Shown piece by piece: positions 53,616 through 62,985 of a stretch of 64,000 nt of DNA. The notes beneath the pieces were generated by a model. That model searched no databases, was not told the origin of the DNA, and was given only the letters and a program-made list of their open reading frames with translations. Every line of letters starts with the position of its first letter. The first letter of the stretch is position 1. The position numbers were made by a program, and so were the translations under genes. This DNA comes from an uncultured Eubacterium sp. Its GTDB lineage: Bacteria > Bacillota > Clostridia > Peptostreptococcales > Anaerovoracaceae. The stretch lies in assembly GCA_946555345.1 (NCBI GenBank), contig CAMNSS010000005.1, forward strand, positions 62,001 through 126,000, given 5' to 3'.

Positions 53616-55973
53616 TTTCATTTCCTCCTTATCTTCCGTGCCTGCGTCCTCCGGTAACGCAAGCGCCACAATACCGTTTTTTTTCTTATCCTTCCTCCCA
53701 TTCCGAATATCCAGCAGGTTGAGGCGCAGCGCATTGGTTACGACGCAGAAGCTGGATAAGCTCATGGCTGCCGCCGCAAACATCGGATTGAGCTGCCAGC
53801 CCAGTGCGGCGATAAATATCCCTGCCGCAAGCGGAATCCCGATGATATTATAAATGAACGCCCAGAAAAGGTTCTGGTGGATATTGCGCAGAGCCGCCCT
53901 GCTGAGGCGGATTGCCGCCGAAACATCCCGGAGGCTGCTGTTCATCAATACGATATCGGCCGCATCGATGGCAATATCTGTTCCCGCTCCAATCGCAATT
54001 CCCATATCGGCTCTCGTAAGCGCCGGCGCATCATTGATGCCGTCTCCCACCATAATGACCCTGCCGCGTTCCTGCAAGCGGCGGATGACCTGCTCTTTGC
54101 CTTCCGGGAGCACGCCGGCGATCACCTGATCCACCCCAGCCTGCGTTCCGACCGCTTCAGCAGTGCGCCGGTTATCACCCGTCAGCATGACGACCCGAAT
54201 GCCCATGTCCTGCAATTCCCTGACAGCCTGCGGGCTGTCCTCCTTTATCACGTCTGCCACAGCGATCAGCCCCATAAAACAGTCGTTTCTGCCAAAGAAG
54301 AGCGGTGTCTTTCCCTCTTGCGCTAACGCCTCTGCTTGCGTCACGGCTTCCTCCGGCACGGAAAAACAACTTTTTGCAAAATCCAGGTTTCCACCGGCCA
54401 AGCCGTCTTCTCCCAGCTTCGCCATAAGGCCATTTCCCGGCAAGGCTTTAAAATCCGAAACCGCAGAAGCGGTAAGCCCCTTCGCCGCTACCTCCCCAAC
54501 GATCGCAGAAGCCAGCGGATGCTCGCTTTTCTGCTCCAAGGAGTATGCCATTTGCAAAAATTCCTCCGTGCTGACGCCGCCATCCGGAATCACATCCGTA
54601 ACCTTAGGCTCTCCCTTCGTGATCGTTCCCGTTTTATCCAAGGCAACGATCTGCGCTTTTCCAGCTTCCTCAAGGGATACGGCTGTCTTGAAAAGGATTC
54701 CATTTTTTGCGCCCATGCCGTTTCCGGCCATAATGGCGACCGGCGTTGCCAGCCCCAAAGCACAAGGACAGCTTATCACCAATACGGAAATCCCCCTTGC
54801 CAGCGCAAACCCCATCGTCTGCCCTGCGAAAAGCCAGCACAATATCGTGATAGCGGCGATAATAATAACCACCGGAACGAAAACGCCCGAAACTTTATCT
54901 GCAACCTTAGCAATCGGCGCTTTCGTCGCCGCAGCGTCACTGACCATCTGAATGATCTGCGAGAGCGTCGTATCCTCCCCGACCCTGGTCGCTTCACATT
55001 GCAAAAATCCAGATTGGTTGACCGTTGCAGCCGAAACCTTATCCCCGGCGCTTTTATCCGCTGGAATGCTTTCCCCGGTAAGCGCCGCTTCATTGACAGC
55101 GCTGTTTCCTTCCACGACGATGCCGTCAACGGGAATGCTCTCCCCCGGACGCACGACGAAAATATCGCCTTTGCGGACATCCGTAGCGGAAACCTGCACT
55201 TCCGCTCCGTCCTTAATGATCACTGCGCTTTTCGGCGCTAGCCGCATCAGTCCTTTCAACGCATCAGTCGTCCGCCCCTTTGAACGGGCCTCCAGCATCT
55301 TGCCCACGGTAATCAGCGTTAATATCATGCCCGCTGATTCAAAATAAAATTCATGCATATAATCCATGGCCGCCTGATGATCACCGTACAGCCCGGCAGA
55401 TGTCATGGCAAACAGCGCATACGTGCTATATGCAAAAGCCGCCCCTGCGCCAAGCGCAACGAGCGTGTCCATATTGGGCGCCCTATGCCACAAGCTGCGA
55501 AAGCCGCTGACAAAAAATTTCTGGTTGATCACCATGATCACAGCGGACAGAAGAAGCTGCAACAGCCCCATCGCCACGTGGTTGCCTTCTAAAAACCCAG
55601 GGGCAGGCCATCCCCACATCATGCTTCCCATGGAAAAATACATCAAAATGACAAGCACGCTGACAGAAGCCACGAGCCGCCGCTTTAACGCAGGCGTTTC
55701 GGTATCCCGCAGTGCATCTGCATCATTTGAAAGAGAAGCGCCCTGGGAACTGCCGGACACACCATCCGCACGCCCTCCCTTTTCCGAAGCGCCGTAGCCA
55801 GCCGCCTCTACTGCTTCAATGACCTTGGCAGGAGCAACATCGCCTTCCACGCCCATCGAATTTGTTAAAAGGCTGACAGAGCAGCTTTCCACGCCTGAAA
55901 GCTTTCCCACCGCTTTCTCGACCCGCGCGCTGCACGCCGCGCAGCTCATTCCCATAACATTATATTGTTTCAT
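53406..55973 (-). CDS. copA: Copper-exporting P1B-type ATPase
   Basis: Pumps Cu(I) out of the cytoplasm using ATP. The 855 residues begin with an HMA domain (GMSCAACSARVEKAV), a short variable linker (about 68-95), and eight membrane helices. The ion-site helix has CPCALGLATP, the actuator TGES, the phosphorylation motif DKTGTITKGE, SEHPLA and the hinge GDGINDAP; the C-terminal helices carry the YN and MSLSS motifs of copper pumps. A second HMA domain (GMMCAHC) is fused at the C terminus after a charged linker, which is uncommon and contains its own RBS. AGGAGG precedes the ATG. Lies 129 nt behind csoR and is probably under its operator. Confidence 0.95.
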   Translation of the reverse strand: MKQYNVMGMSCAACSARVEKAVGKLSGVESCSVSLLTNSMGVEGDVAPAKVIEAVEAAGYGASEKGGRADGVSGSSQGASLSNDADALRDTETPALKRRLVASVSVLVILMYFSMGSMMWGWPAPGFLEGNHVAMGLLQLLLSAVIMVINQKFFVSGFRSLWHRAPNMDTLVALGAGAAFAYSTYALFAMTSAGLYGDHQAAMDYMHEFYFESAGMILTLITVGKMLEARSKGRTTDALKGLMRLAPKSAVIIKDGAEVQVSATDVRKGDIFVVRPGESIPVDGIVVEGNSAVNEAALTGESIPADKSAGDKVSAATVNQSGFLQCEATRVGEDTTLSQIIQMVSDAAATKAPIAKVADKVSGVFVPVVIIIAAITILCWLFAGQTMGFALARGISVLVISCPCALGLATPVAIMAGNGMGAKNGILFKTAVSLEEAGKAQIVALDKTGTITKGEPKVTDVIPDGGVSTEEFLQMAYSLEQKSEHPLASAIVGEVAAKGLTASAVSDFKALPGNGLMAKLGEDGLAGGNLDFAKSCFSVPEEAVTQAEALAQEGKTPLFFGRNDCFMGLIAVADVIKEDSPQAVRELQDMGIRVVMLTGDNRRTAEAVGTQAGVDQVIAGVLPEGKEQVIRRLQERGRVIMVGDGINDAPALTRADMGIAIGAGTDIAIDAADIVLMNSSLRDVSAAIRLSRAALRNIHQNLFWAFIYNIIGIPLAAGIFIAALGWQLNPMFAAAAMSLSSFCVVTNALRLNLLDIRNGRKDKKKNGIVALALPEDAGTEDKEEMKMKKTMKIEGMMCAHCEASVKKCLEDMPQVTAADVSHELGTAVVELAGDVADDVLKKAVEAKDYKVTGIE

Positions 55974-56102
55974 TCATCCTCCTAATTATGATGGTTAATC
56001 GCCCTTACATCCAGCAAGAAATAACGCATCCGTTGCTTAACCCGTTAAAATCAAGGCGTCCATCGGGCAATAGAGCCTTGGCCGGGCCTTCCTCATTCGC
56101 AC

Positions 56103-56594
56103 TCATTTCATCAGCTTCTGCAAAACCGCAACAAGCTCTTCGATCGTTTCGTCGTTTCCCGCCCTGATATCATCCGCTACGCAAGTCCTGATATGGGCTG
56201 CAAGCAGTTCTTTGTTAAAAGAATTTAAAGCCGCATTGGCGGCGGCAACCTGTACCAGGATATCGATGCAATACGCATCCGACTCCACCATTTTCTTGAT
56301 TCCCCTCACCTGCCCTTCGATCCGGCTGAGGCGGTTCGTCAGTTGTTTATATTCTTCTTCTGTGCGTTGCTTCGTTTTATGGCAACAATCCTGTTTCGGC
56401 CCAGGTTCATCTCGTTGCCCAGATCCTCGTTGCGGTGCAAAGCCTTGCGCCTGCCCATGCTCCCGTGCCTGTCTCCGCTCTTGAACCTGTTGTTCCTGGA
56501 TCTGCTCTTGCGCCTGGCCTTGTTTTTGCGCTTGAACCTGCTCTTGAATCCGTTTTTTGTCTTGACCGCATCCCTGTTTTTTCTCATGCTGCAT
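56103..56594 (-). CDS. csoR: CsoR-family copper-sensing repressor with Gln-rich N-terminal extension
   Basis: Tetrameric repressor that leaves DNA on binding Cu(I). The core (about 73-163) starts KTKQRTEEEYKQLTNRLSRIEGQVRGIKKM and contains the ligands Cys109 (DAYCIDIL), His134 and Cys138 (LLAAHIRTCV), the Cys-His-Cys set of CsoR. Before it are about 70 residues dominated by Gln, Arg and Glu (EQVQAQKQGQAQEQIQEQ), absent from typical CsoR (about 85-120 residues). The ATG at 56594 has GGAAGG 10 nt upstream. A CsoR-type operator lies about 40 nt before the start. Transcribed toward copA. Confidence 0.88.
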   Translation of the reverse strand: MQHEKKQGCGQDKKRIQEQVQAQKQGQAQEQIQEQQVQERRQAREHGQAQGFAPQRGSGQRDEPGPKQDCCHKTKQRTEEEYKQLTNRLSRIEGQVRGIKKMVESDAYCIDILVQVAAANAALNSFNKELLAAHIRTCVADDIRAGNDETIEELVAVLQKLMK

Positions 56595-56634
56595 CCGGCG
56601 GATACCTTCCCCTCTTATATGCTACGCTTTTATC

Positions 56635-56655
56635 ATATACCCCCTATAGGTATAT
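56635..56655. promoter_or_regulatory. CsoR-type copper operator
   Basis: ATATACC-7-GGTATAT is a perfect inverted repeat with the central CCCTATA, close to the known CsoR operator TATACCCCCTAGGGGTATA. It lies just upstream of csoR. The rest of 56595-56914 holds a decayed duplication (CGCTTCCACTTAAGCA near 56713 and CGCTTCCATTTGGGCA near 56823) and the yeiH promoter, but no gene. Confidence 0.82.
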
Positions 56656-56914
56656 TGCAAGGATTTTTTTTAACCGACTTGCTAAGATATACGCTTCCTC
56701 CTAGGAGATCCGCCGCTTCCACTTAAGCAGTCTGTTCCTTGTAATGCTTGCGGCATCATTTCCAAGCCCCAATCGAAAAAGCGCCCCATGCAATCACCCG
56801 GGCTTCCGTGCGGGCAATCCATCGCTTCCATTTGGGCAACCGATTCCTTGCAAAGCTTGCAGCGGTATCGATTTTGTCGTATAATATTTTTTGTTTATGA
56901 GAGGAGAATATTAC

Positions 56915-57952
56915 ATGAAAAACAAATTTTTTGAAAAAGAAACGGTTTGGGGAATCCTATTCTGTTTTTTGATCGCAATTCCCGCATGGCTTTTGGGGAT
57001 GAAATTCCCGATCATCGGCGGCCCGGTTTTTGGCATCCTGCTGGGAATGCTCCTCGCGCTCCTCAAAAGACCAGCAAAGCTGGACAAGGGAATCAAATTC
57101 ACGTCGAAATACATCCTGCAATATTCCATCATCCTATTGGGATTTGAAATGAACCTCTTTAATGTAATCAAGGTTGGTGGGCAGTCGCTTTTGGTGATGC
57201 TGTTTACGCTTACCGCATCCTTTGTCACCGCTTACTTTGTCGGGAAGGCAATGAAGATCGACAGCAATACCACGACCCTCATCGGCGTGGGAACATCCAT
57301 CTGCGGCGGCTCGGCCATCGCTGCCACAGCCCCTGTCATAAGAGCGGAGGACGAAGACGTGGCGCAGGCGATTTCAACGATATTCCTCTTTAATATCATC
57401 GCAGTATTCATCTTCCCGCCGCTCGGCCATCTGCTGGGATTGAGCGATACCGGGTTCGGCATGTGGGCGGGAACTGCCATCAACGATACTTCGTCAGTCG
57501 TGGCGGCAGGCGCTTCGTGGAGCAGCAGCGCAGGAAATAATACCGCGCTGGCATTCGCCACGATTGTCAAGCTGACGAGAACGCTCATGATCGTTCCGAT
57601 TACGCTGGTCCTTGCCATTTATACCGCCAGGAAAATCTCACGGGCGCAGTCCCTGGGAAGCGATGGTGCGGATAACAATTTCAGCTTTGTCAAGGTGTTC
57701 CCTTGGTTTGTGCTGGGTTTCGTTCTGACTGCCATCCTCAATACGTTCCTGCCGATTCCCGCTTCGGTTTCGGAAACGCTCGTTGCTATCGGCAAGTTCA
57801 TGATCATCATGGCGATGACTGCCATCGGCCTTAACACCAATTTAAAAAAGCTCCTGACCAATGGCTTGAAGCCGATCTGCCTGGGGCTTTGCTGCTGGTT
57901 TGTCGTAGCCGTCGTTTCGCTGATCGTGCAGCACTTTATCGGGATGATATGA
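56915..57952 (+). CDS. YeiH-family putative sulfate exporter (UPF0324)
   Basis: Integral membrane protein of 345 residues with about ten hydrophobic segments. Family signs are IIGGPVFGILLGML near the start, ILLGFEMNLFNVIKVG, the glycine-rich IGVGTSICGGSAIAATAPVI, and WAGTAINDTSSVVAAG. The family is annotated as putative sulfate or sulfonate-linked exporters, with thin experimental evidence. The ATG at 56915 has GAGGAGA 7-9 nt upstream. deoC follows in the same direction after about 85 nt; a functional link is not obvious. Confidence 0.88.
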   Translation: MKNKFFEKETVWGILFCFLIAIPAWLLGMKFPIIGGPVFGILLGMLLALLKRPAKLDKGIKFTSKYILQYSIILLGFEMNLFNVIKVGGQSLLVMLFTLTASFVTAYFVGKAMKIDSNTTTLIGVGTSICGGSAIAATAPVIRAEDEDVAQAISTIFLFNIIAVFIFPPLGHLLGLSDTGFGMWAGTAINDTSSVVAAGASWSSSAGNNTALAFATIVKLTRTLMIVPITLVLAIYTARKISRAQSLGSDGADNNFSFVKVFPWFVLGFVLTAILNTFLPIPASVSETLVAIGKFMIIMAMTAIGLNTNLKKLLTNGLKPICLGLCCWFVVAVVSLIVQHFIGMI

Positions 57953-58038
57953 GGAAAATTCGTAAACAGCAAACACAACACCAACAAAAAGTTTTGCTTT
58001 ACTGCTTTTTCATTCACACGGGAAAGGATCAGCCAATC

Positions 58039-58695
58039 ATGAATCTAAACAAATACATCGACCATACCTTATTAAAAGCTGACGCAACGGAAGCACAGAT
58101 CATCCAGTTATGCCAAGAAGCGGTGCGATATGATTTTTATGCCGTATGCGTAAACGGCTGTTATGTCCCGCTAGCGGCAAAGCATCTCCGCAGAAGCGAT
58201 GTAAAAATTGCCGCTGTGGCCGGATTTCCCCTGGGAGCAATGCCGCCGCAAGCAAAAGCTTTTGAAGCCCGCAACGCCATTGAGAATGGAGCAAACGAAA
58301 TCGACATGGTAATCAACATCGGCGCGCTCAAGGATGGCCGGTACGATGAGGTTCTTGCCGAGCTGTCGCAATTAGCGGAGCTATGCCACAGCCACGACGC
58401 TACGCTAAAGGTCATTTTGGAAACATGCCTTTTAACAAAGAAAGAAATCAGGAAGGCATGCGAGCTATGTGTAAAAGCGAACGCTGACTTTGTCAAAACC
58501 TCTACTGGATTCGATGCGGGCGGCGCTACCGTCGAGGACATTACGCTGATGAAAAAAACGGTATCCGGCAAAGCAAAAATCAAAGCTTCCGGCGGAATAC
58601 GGACTCTGCAAGACGCCTTAAGGTTCATCGATGCAGGGGCAGACAGGCTGGGCTGCAGCGCAGGGGCTGCCATCATGGAAGAAGCCCTAAAATAA
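58039..58695 (+). CDS. deoC: Deoxyribose-phosphate aldolase
   Basis: Splits 2-deoxyribose 5-phosphate to glyceraldehyde 3-phosphate and acetaldehyde in nucleoside catabolism. The 218 residues show the TIM-barrel pattern: YIDHTLLKADAT at the start, VCVNGCYVP, EIDMVINIGALKDG, VILETCLLT, the Schiff-base Lys in FVKTSTGF and the proton-relay Lys in IKASGGIRTL. The ATG at 58039 has GGAAAGGA about 10 nt upstream; the frame is open to 57889 inside the yeiH gene. An intrinsic terminator lies at 58907. No other deo genes are adjacent. Confidence 0.96.
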   Translation: MNLNKYIDHTLLKADATEAQIIQLCQEAVRYDFYAVCVNGCYVPLAAKHLRRSDVKIAAVAGFPLGAMPPQAKAFEARNAIENGANEIDMVINIGALKDGRYDEVLAELSQLAELCHSHDATLKVILETCLLTKKEIRKACELCVKANADFVKTSTGFDAGGATVEDITLMKKTVSGKAKIKASGGIRTLQDALRFIDAGADRLGCSAGAAIMEEALK

Positions 58696-58906
58696 TGCGC
58701 TTGCATTCCGCAGCAAACAGAATTAGCCTGTCTGCCTGCCGCCAACGCAAGCACAGGATCAGCCCGGCGCAAAGCGTCCAAATCTTCCGGGCAAATCCCT
58801 TATTCTCCACAAAACGCATCGAATACGAGTCCTTCTTTATGCAAAACGCCTCAATGGGCGTTTTCGTCCCCATTAAGGCGCATTCTTATTTCACATAGCC
58901 GAAGCG

Positions 58907-58934
58907 GCTTCCTTTGCTAAAGAAGCATTTTTTT
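58907..58934 (+). terminator. Terminator downstream of deoC
   Basis: GCTTCCTTT and AAAGAAGC pair with one bulged base, followed by ATTTTTTTT. It lies about 210 nt past the deoC stop. The intervening DNA has a weaker hairpin (near 58846-58883) and no gene. Confidence 0.7.
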
Positions 58935-59092
58935 TACTTTTTCATTTGCCCGTCGCTGATTTTCTATCTTCACCGCCAAGGCTGTTCCCGAATCGCCTGT
59001 GCCTTATAGCCTTACCCTTCCGTACCCAATATAAGCTTACCGTTTCACAACACGAAAACCAAGCACAGTCTGCCCTTTGCATGGCTTGCCTT

Positions 59093-60106
59093 CTACAGAA
59101 GCGCCGCAACATGGCCCAAAGTCCGCACCAGTTGCGAAACATAGCTCATCTCGTTATCATACCAAGCCACGACCTGCACCTCGAAAACGCCGGTCCCGCT
59201 TCTTTCCACGAAGGTCTGGGTCGCATCAAACAGAGATCCGTAGCTCATGCCGATTACATCGCTGGATACGATATATTCCTCATTATATCCAAAGGATTCA
59301 CTAGCGGCGGCTTTCATCGCATTGTTGACGCCTTCCAGCGTAACCGTTTCGGTGGAGTCCTTCAGCACAGCCGTCAAAATCGTCGTAGAGCCTGTCGGCA
59401 CTGGCACTCTCTGCGCAGAGCCGGAAAGCTTGCCCGCCAGCTCAGGAAGGACGAGCCCAATCGCCTTGGCTGCGCCCGTGCTGTTCGGCACGATATTGAT
59501 TGCGCCTGCCCTTGCCCTTCTGAAATCATTCTTCTTGTGCGGTCCGTCCAGGATCATCTGATCGCCCGTATAAGCATGGATCGTCGTCATGAATCCCGTT
59601 CGCACCTCCCGGTAATCATTGAGCGCTTTCGCCATCGGCGCCAGACAATTCGTCGTACAGGACGCAGCGGAAATGATATTGTCATCCTTCGTCAAAACAC
59701 CCTCGTTCACGCCGTAAACGATGGTCGGCAAATCGTCGCCCGCAGGTGCGGAAATAAGCACTTTTTTTGCGCCTGCCTCAATATGCGCGCCAGCTTTTTC
59801 CTTCGAGGCAAAAAATCCCGTGCATTCCAGCACAATATCTACATCAAGCGCTTTCCATGGCAACTTTGCCGGATCAGATTCTTTATAGATCTTGATCGCT
59901 TGGCCATCCACGATGATATGCTCTTCATCATGGCCAACTTCATGATCGAACATTCCCTGCACGCTATCATGCTTCAACAGATACGATAACATTTCAGTCG
60001 TGGTTAAATCGTTGATCGCGACGATTTCAAAGCGTGCATCGCCAAACATCTTTCTGAATGAAAGCCTTCCTATTCTTCCAAATCCATTGATCGCAATTTT
60101 TGCCAT
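59093..60106 (-). CDS. gap: Glyceraldehyde-3-phosphate dehydrogenase, type I
   Basis: Glycolytic enzyme oxidising glyceraldehyde 3-phosphate with NAD and phosphate. The 337 residues have the NAD-binding [15 protein letters not shown] at the N terminus, the catalytic Cys in [12 protein letters not shown] (near 152), the conserved [19 protein letters not shown] and the C-terminal [29 protein letters not shown] immediately precedes the ATG. No pgk or tpi gene is adjacent, so it appears to stand alone, unlike the common gap-pgk-tpi arrangement. Confidence 0.97.
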   Translation of the reverse strand: MAKIAINGFGRIGRLSFRKMFGDARFEIVAINDLTTTEMLSYLLKHDSVQGMFDHEVGHDEEHIIVDGQAIKIYKESDPAKLPWKALDVDIVLECTGFFASKEKAGAHIEAGAKKVLISAPAGDDLPTIVYGVNEGVLTKDDNIISAASCTTNCLAPMAKALNDYREVRTGFMTTIHAYTGDQMILDGPHKKNDFRRARAGAINIVPNSTGAAKAIGLVLPELAGKLSGSAQRVPVPTGSTTILTAVLKDSTETVTLEGVNNAMKAAASESFGYNEEYIVSSDVIGMSYGSLFDATQTFVERSGTGVFEVQVVAWYDNEMSYVSQLVRTLGHVAALL

Positions 60107-60793
60107 TCTTTTGTTCCTCCTGCAATTTTATATTTATTTTACCGCCTTTCCCATCCTTTTCCGATGAGCAAGGAAGCCATATACACGCCTGCGCTTGCCA
60201 CAACCCCGCAGATTGCCATCGATTTGCAAGCGCCATCGTTTGCGCCTTATTTTGCAAACGCCATAAATACTCAAGCTTTACCCGTTTTGCAAAGGCGGCA
60301 AACCTGAACCCGCCCTGAAAATACGGCAAGCCCCGCCCACGCTCCGCAATGCGGTAAGTTTCTCCCATGCTCTGCGAAGCTTCACTCGTTTTATGGATGC
60401 GGCAAAGCTCCCCCAGATTTGCAAAGCCTGCAAGCCTAAGCTCCGCCCAAAACCGCTTTCGTTCCACGGGTACGCAAACCCTCGCCCGTTTTGCAGAAAT
60501 GGCGAAACCCGCCTAAACCTGCAAACGGTCCGCCCCGCTTCCGCCTTGCAATGTCTTCTCGCAATTCCTTCAAAAAACGCAGCTATATTTAGTATGAACC
60601 GTCAAAATAAAAGAAATACATATTTTCTGCACGGCAGCCATTGCCCCGTTGCCGCGGCGGCTTCCCCGCTATGATGATACGCAAACCTGCGCAAAGCCGC
60701 AAGCCACCTGCGCAAAATCCGAAAACTCCTGCCGCAACACACCGCAAGGCATATTCACCGCCGCTTTTACGCATACGGCCGCATACCCCAATC
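60107..60793. repeat. Long intergenic region of degenerate repeats
   Basis: About 690 bp upstream of gap with no supported gene. The phrase CCGTTTTGCAAAGGCGGCAAACC (first 20 bases at about 60283) recurs in altered form near 60388 and 60489, spaced about 100 bp. TTTGCAAA-like words and CCGCCC words appear throughout. The gap promoter should lie close to 60110-60160, which is T-rich. Confidence 0.55.
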
Positions 60794-61774
60794 CTAACAG
60801 ATCCGGGGAAGGCCCTCGCCATACAATACATCAAAACGCCTGGTTGCGCCGAGCCTCGTCGTAAGATATGCACCGCTGCCGCTTTTGATCCGCCCGATTA
60901 TGGCCGCATCCTTTCCATGCTCCGTCCCCCGCATCGCCGCCAGGGCAATCTCTGCATCTTCACCAGAAACCACAGCGATCATCTTTCCCTCATTGCCCAT
61001 ATAAAGAGGATCAAGACCCAGAATATCAGAAAAGCCCCGCACCTCGTCGAGAACCGGAATAGATTCTTCGTCCACTTCAACCATGCAGCCAGAGCTATCG
61101 GCGATTTCATTCAGCACAGTGCCAAGGCCGCCCCTCGTCACATCCCGCATCGCCCTGACGCAGACCTTTTCGGCAAAGAGTCCTTCCACCACATCGCTCA
61201 GCGCTGCGCAATCGCTTTTGATATTGTTTTCGATTTCCATCCGATGGCTGAGAATGCAGGCATGGTGATCGCCCAGGTTTCCCGATACGAGGATCGCATC
61301 GCCCGGCCGGCAATTCCCGCTGCTGACGTTCCGCTCCTGTGGAATCTCCCCAATTCCGGTCGTGTTGACATAAAGCCCGCCATTTCCTTCCACCACCTTG
61401 GTATCTCCCGCAACGACCATAACGCCAGCCTGTTTTGCCTGCTTTGCCATGGAAGAAACGATTCGATCCAGCAAATCGATCGAAAGGCCTTCCTCCAAAA
61501 TAAACCCGCAGGTGATGTATTTCGGGACAGCCCCCATCATCAACAGGTCGTTGACCGTACCGCAGACACACAGCTTGCCGATATCGCCGCCTTTGAACAC
61601 CAGCGGCGTCACGACAAAGGAATCCGTGCTGCATGCGATCTTGCCATTCACTTGCAGTACAGCGGCGTCCTCCATTTTATCTAAAATGTGATTGTTAAAA
61701 TGCTTTCCAAATATATCGCTCATGAGCTGCGCCGAGGATTTTCCGCCGCTGCCATGCGCCATTGTGATCTTCAT
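60794..61774 (-). CDS. hypE: Hydrogenase expression/formation protein HypE
   Basis: Dehydrates the carbamoyl group on its C-terminal cysteine to the thiocyanate that supplies cyanide ligands of NiFe-hydrogenase. The 326 residues show the PurM-like ATP-binding start MAHGSGGKSSAQLM, VVAGDTKVVEG, MRDVTRGGLGTVLNE and the invariant tail PRIC, with the reactive terminal Cys. GGGAGAG lies 8 nt before the ATG. It follows hypD in the same direction with proC placed between them. HypF, HypC, HypA and HypB are not in the window. Confidence 0.96.
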   Translation of the reverse strand: MKITMAHGSGGKSSAQLMSDIFGKHFNNHILDKMEDAAVLQVNGKIACSTDSFVVTPLVFKGGDIGKLCVCGTVNDLLMMGAVPKYITCGFILEEGLSIDLLDRIVSSMAKQAKQAGVMVVAGDTKVVEGNGGLYVNTTGIGEIPQERNVSSGNCRPGDAILVSGNLGDHHACILSHRMEIENNIKSDCAALSDVVEGLFAEKVCVRAMRDVTRGGLGTVLNEIADSSGCMVEVDEESIPVLDEVRGFSDILGLDPLYMGNEGKMIAVVSGEDAEIALAAMRGTEHGKDAAIIGRIKSGSGAYLTTRLGATRRFDVLYGEGLPRIC

Positions 61775-62017
61775 GCTATCTGCTCTCCCAATGCTTTCGT
61801 GGTTCGCTCAATATTCGTTCAATGTTTGCCCGATATCCGCTCCAAGTTCCTTCGATAACCGATATCCCTCCGCCTTCCGCCCGATGCGCTTTCCGGCTTC
61901 CAGCGTTAATTCTCTGCTGCCCATTCGATGATTTTCCATCATCCGCCCGATGCACCCTATCGATGCATTCCCAGCAGCCGCCCAGGACATTTCCGTTCTT
62001 TTTCTGCAATGCGATTT

Positions 62018-62815
62018 TTATATTTCCGATGCCCGGTTCATGCAAGCGCGCATGCTTTCGATCAAGGCGCTGCGGAAACCGTTTTTCTCCAGCACCTTGA
62101 CTGCTTCTATCGTAGTACCTTTCGGCGAGCAAACCATATCCTTTAAATCAGCCGGATGCTTTCCCGTCTCCAGCACCATGCGCGCGCTGCCCAGCACTGC
62201 TTGTGCAGCGAACCGGTACGCTTTCTCCCGCATAAATCCGCCTAGGACAGCGGCATCCGCCATGGCCTCGATCATCATAAACACATACGCAGGCGCACTG
62301 CCGCTTACGGCCGTTACTGCATCCATCAGATCCTCGCCCACGATTTCACACATCCCAATGCCGTTGAAAATTTTCCGCACGATTTCCAGTTCATCACCGG
62401 ACACATACGCATTTCCGCAAATCGCAGTCATTCCCGCCCCGATCTGCGCAGGCGTATTCGAAATGCTCCTGACGATTTTCACGCGCTTTTCAAATTCTTC
62501 CCGCAGCCATTTCAGCGTCTTGCCCGGCGCTAACGTGATGACGATATGCTCCTGCGTTACGGAGCTTCTGATTTCATCGATCACATGATTGTAATGCTGG
62601 GGCTTGATCGCCAACACAATGAGATCAACCTGCCTAGCTAACTCCGCATCGGAATCCAGGATATTGATATTGTATTTTTCCCTGATTCCCGCCGCTGCAT
62701 CTGCATCGATATCCACGCCATAAATATCAGAAGGCGCAAACACGCCCTTATGAAGAACCCCGTGTATGATCGCCGACGCCATATTGCCGCCGCACCCGAT
62801 AAACCCAATTTTCAT
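62018..62815 (-). CDS. proC: Pyrroline-5-carboxylate reductase
   Basis: Last step of proline synthesis: reduces 1-pyrroline-5-carboxylate with NAD(P)H. The 265 residues start with the Rossmann motif IGFIGCGGNMASAIIHG and contain LIVLAIKPQHY, SISNTPAQIGAGMTAI and the C-terminal dimer signature SGSAPAYVFMMIEAMADAAV ending in MVCSPKGTTIEAVKVLE. The ATG at 62815 has GAGGAGG 8 nt upstream; an in-frame TTG at 62821 is less likely. It sits between hypD and hypE, about 170 and 240 nt from them, with no known link to hydrogenase maturation. Confidence 0.96.
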   Translation of the reverse strand: MKIGFIGCGGNMASAIIHGVLHKGVFAPSDIYGVDIDADAAAGIREKYNINILDSDAELARQVDLIVLAIKPQHYNHVIDEIRSSVTQEHIVITLAPGKTLKWLREEFEKRVKIVRSISNTPAQIGAGMTAICGNAYVSGDELEIVRKIFNGIGMCEIVGEDLMDAVTAVSGSAPAYVFMMIEAMADAAVLGGFMREKAYRFAAQAVLGSARMVLETGKHPADLKDMVCSPKGTTIEAVKVLEKNGFRSALIESMRACMNRASEI

Positions 62816-62985
62816 ATCCAATTCCTCCTCAGATAAATTTTAAAGCATTTCCATTTTCTATTATTCTTCTGCCAAGCTTTCATGCTGATAAAACGGCTAT
62901 CCTTTCCGTACATCCGCCTAAATAGATTCCGTGGCCTCAGCACATCCGCCGCCTGGACGCAATGCGGGCATTTTGCAAAACGCCC

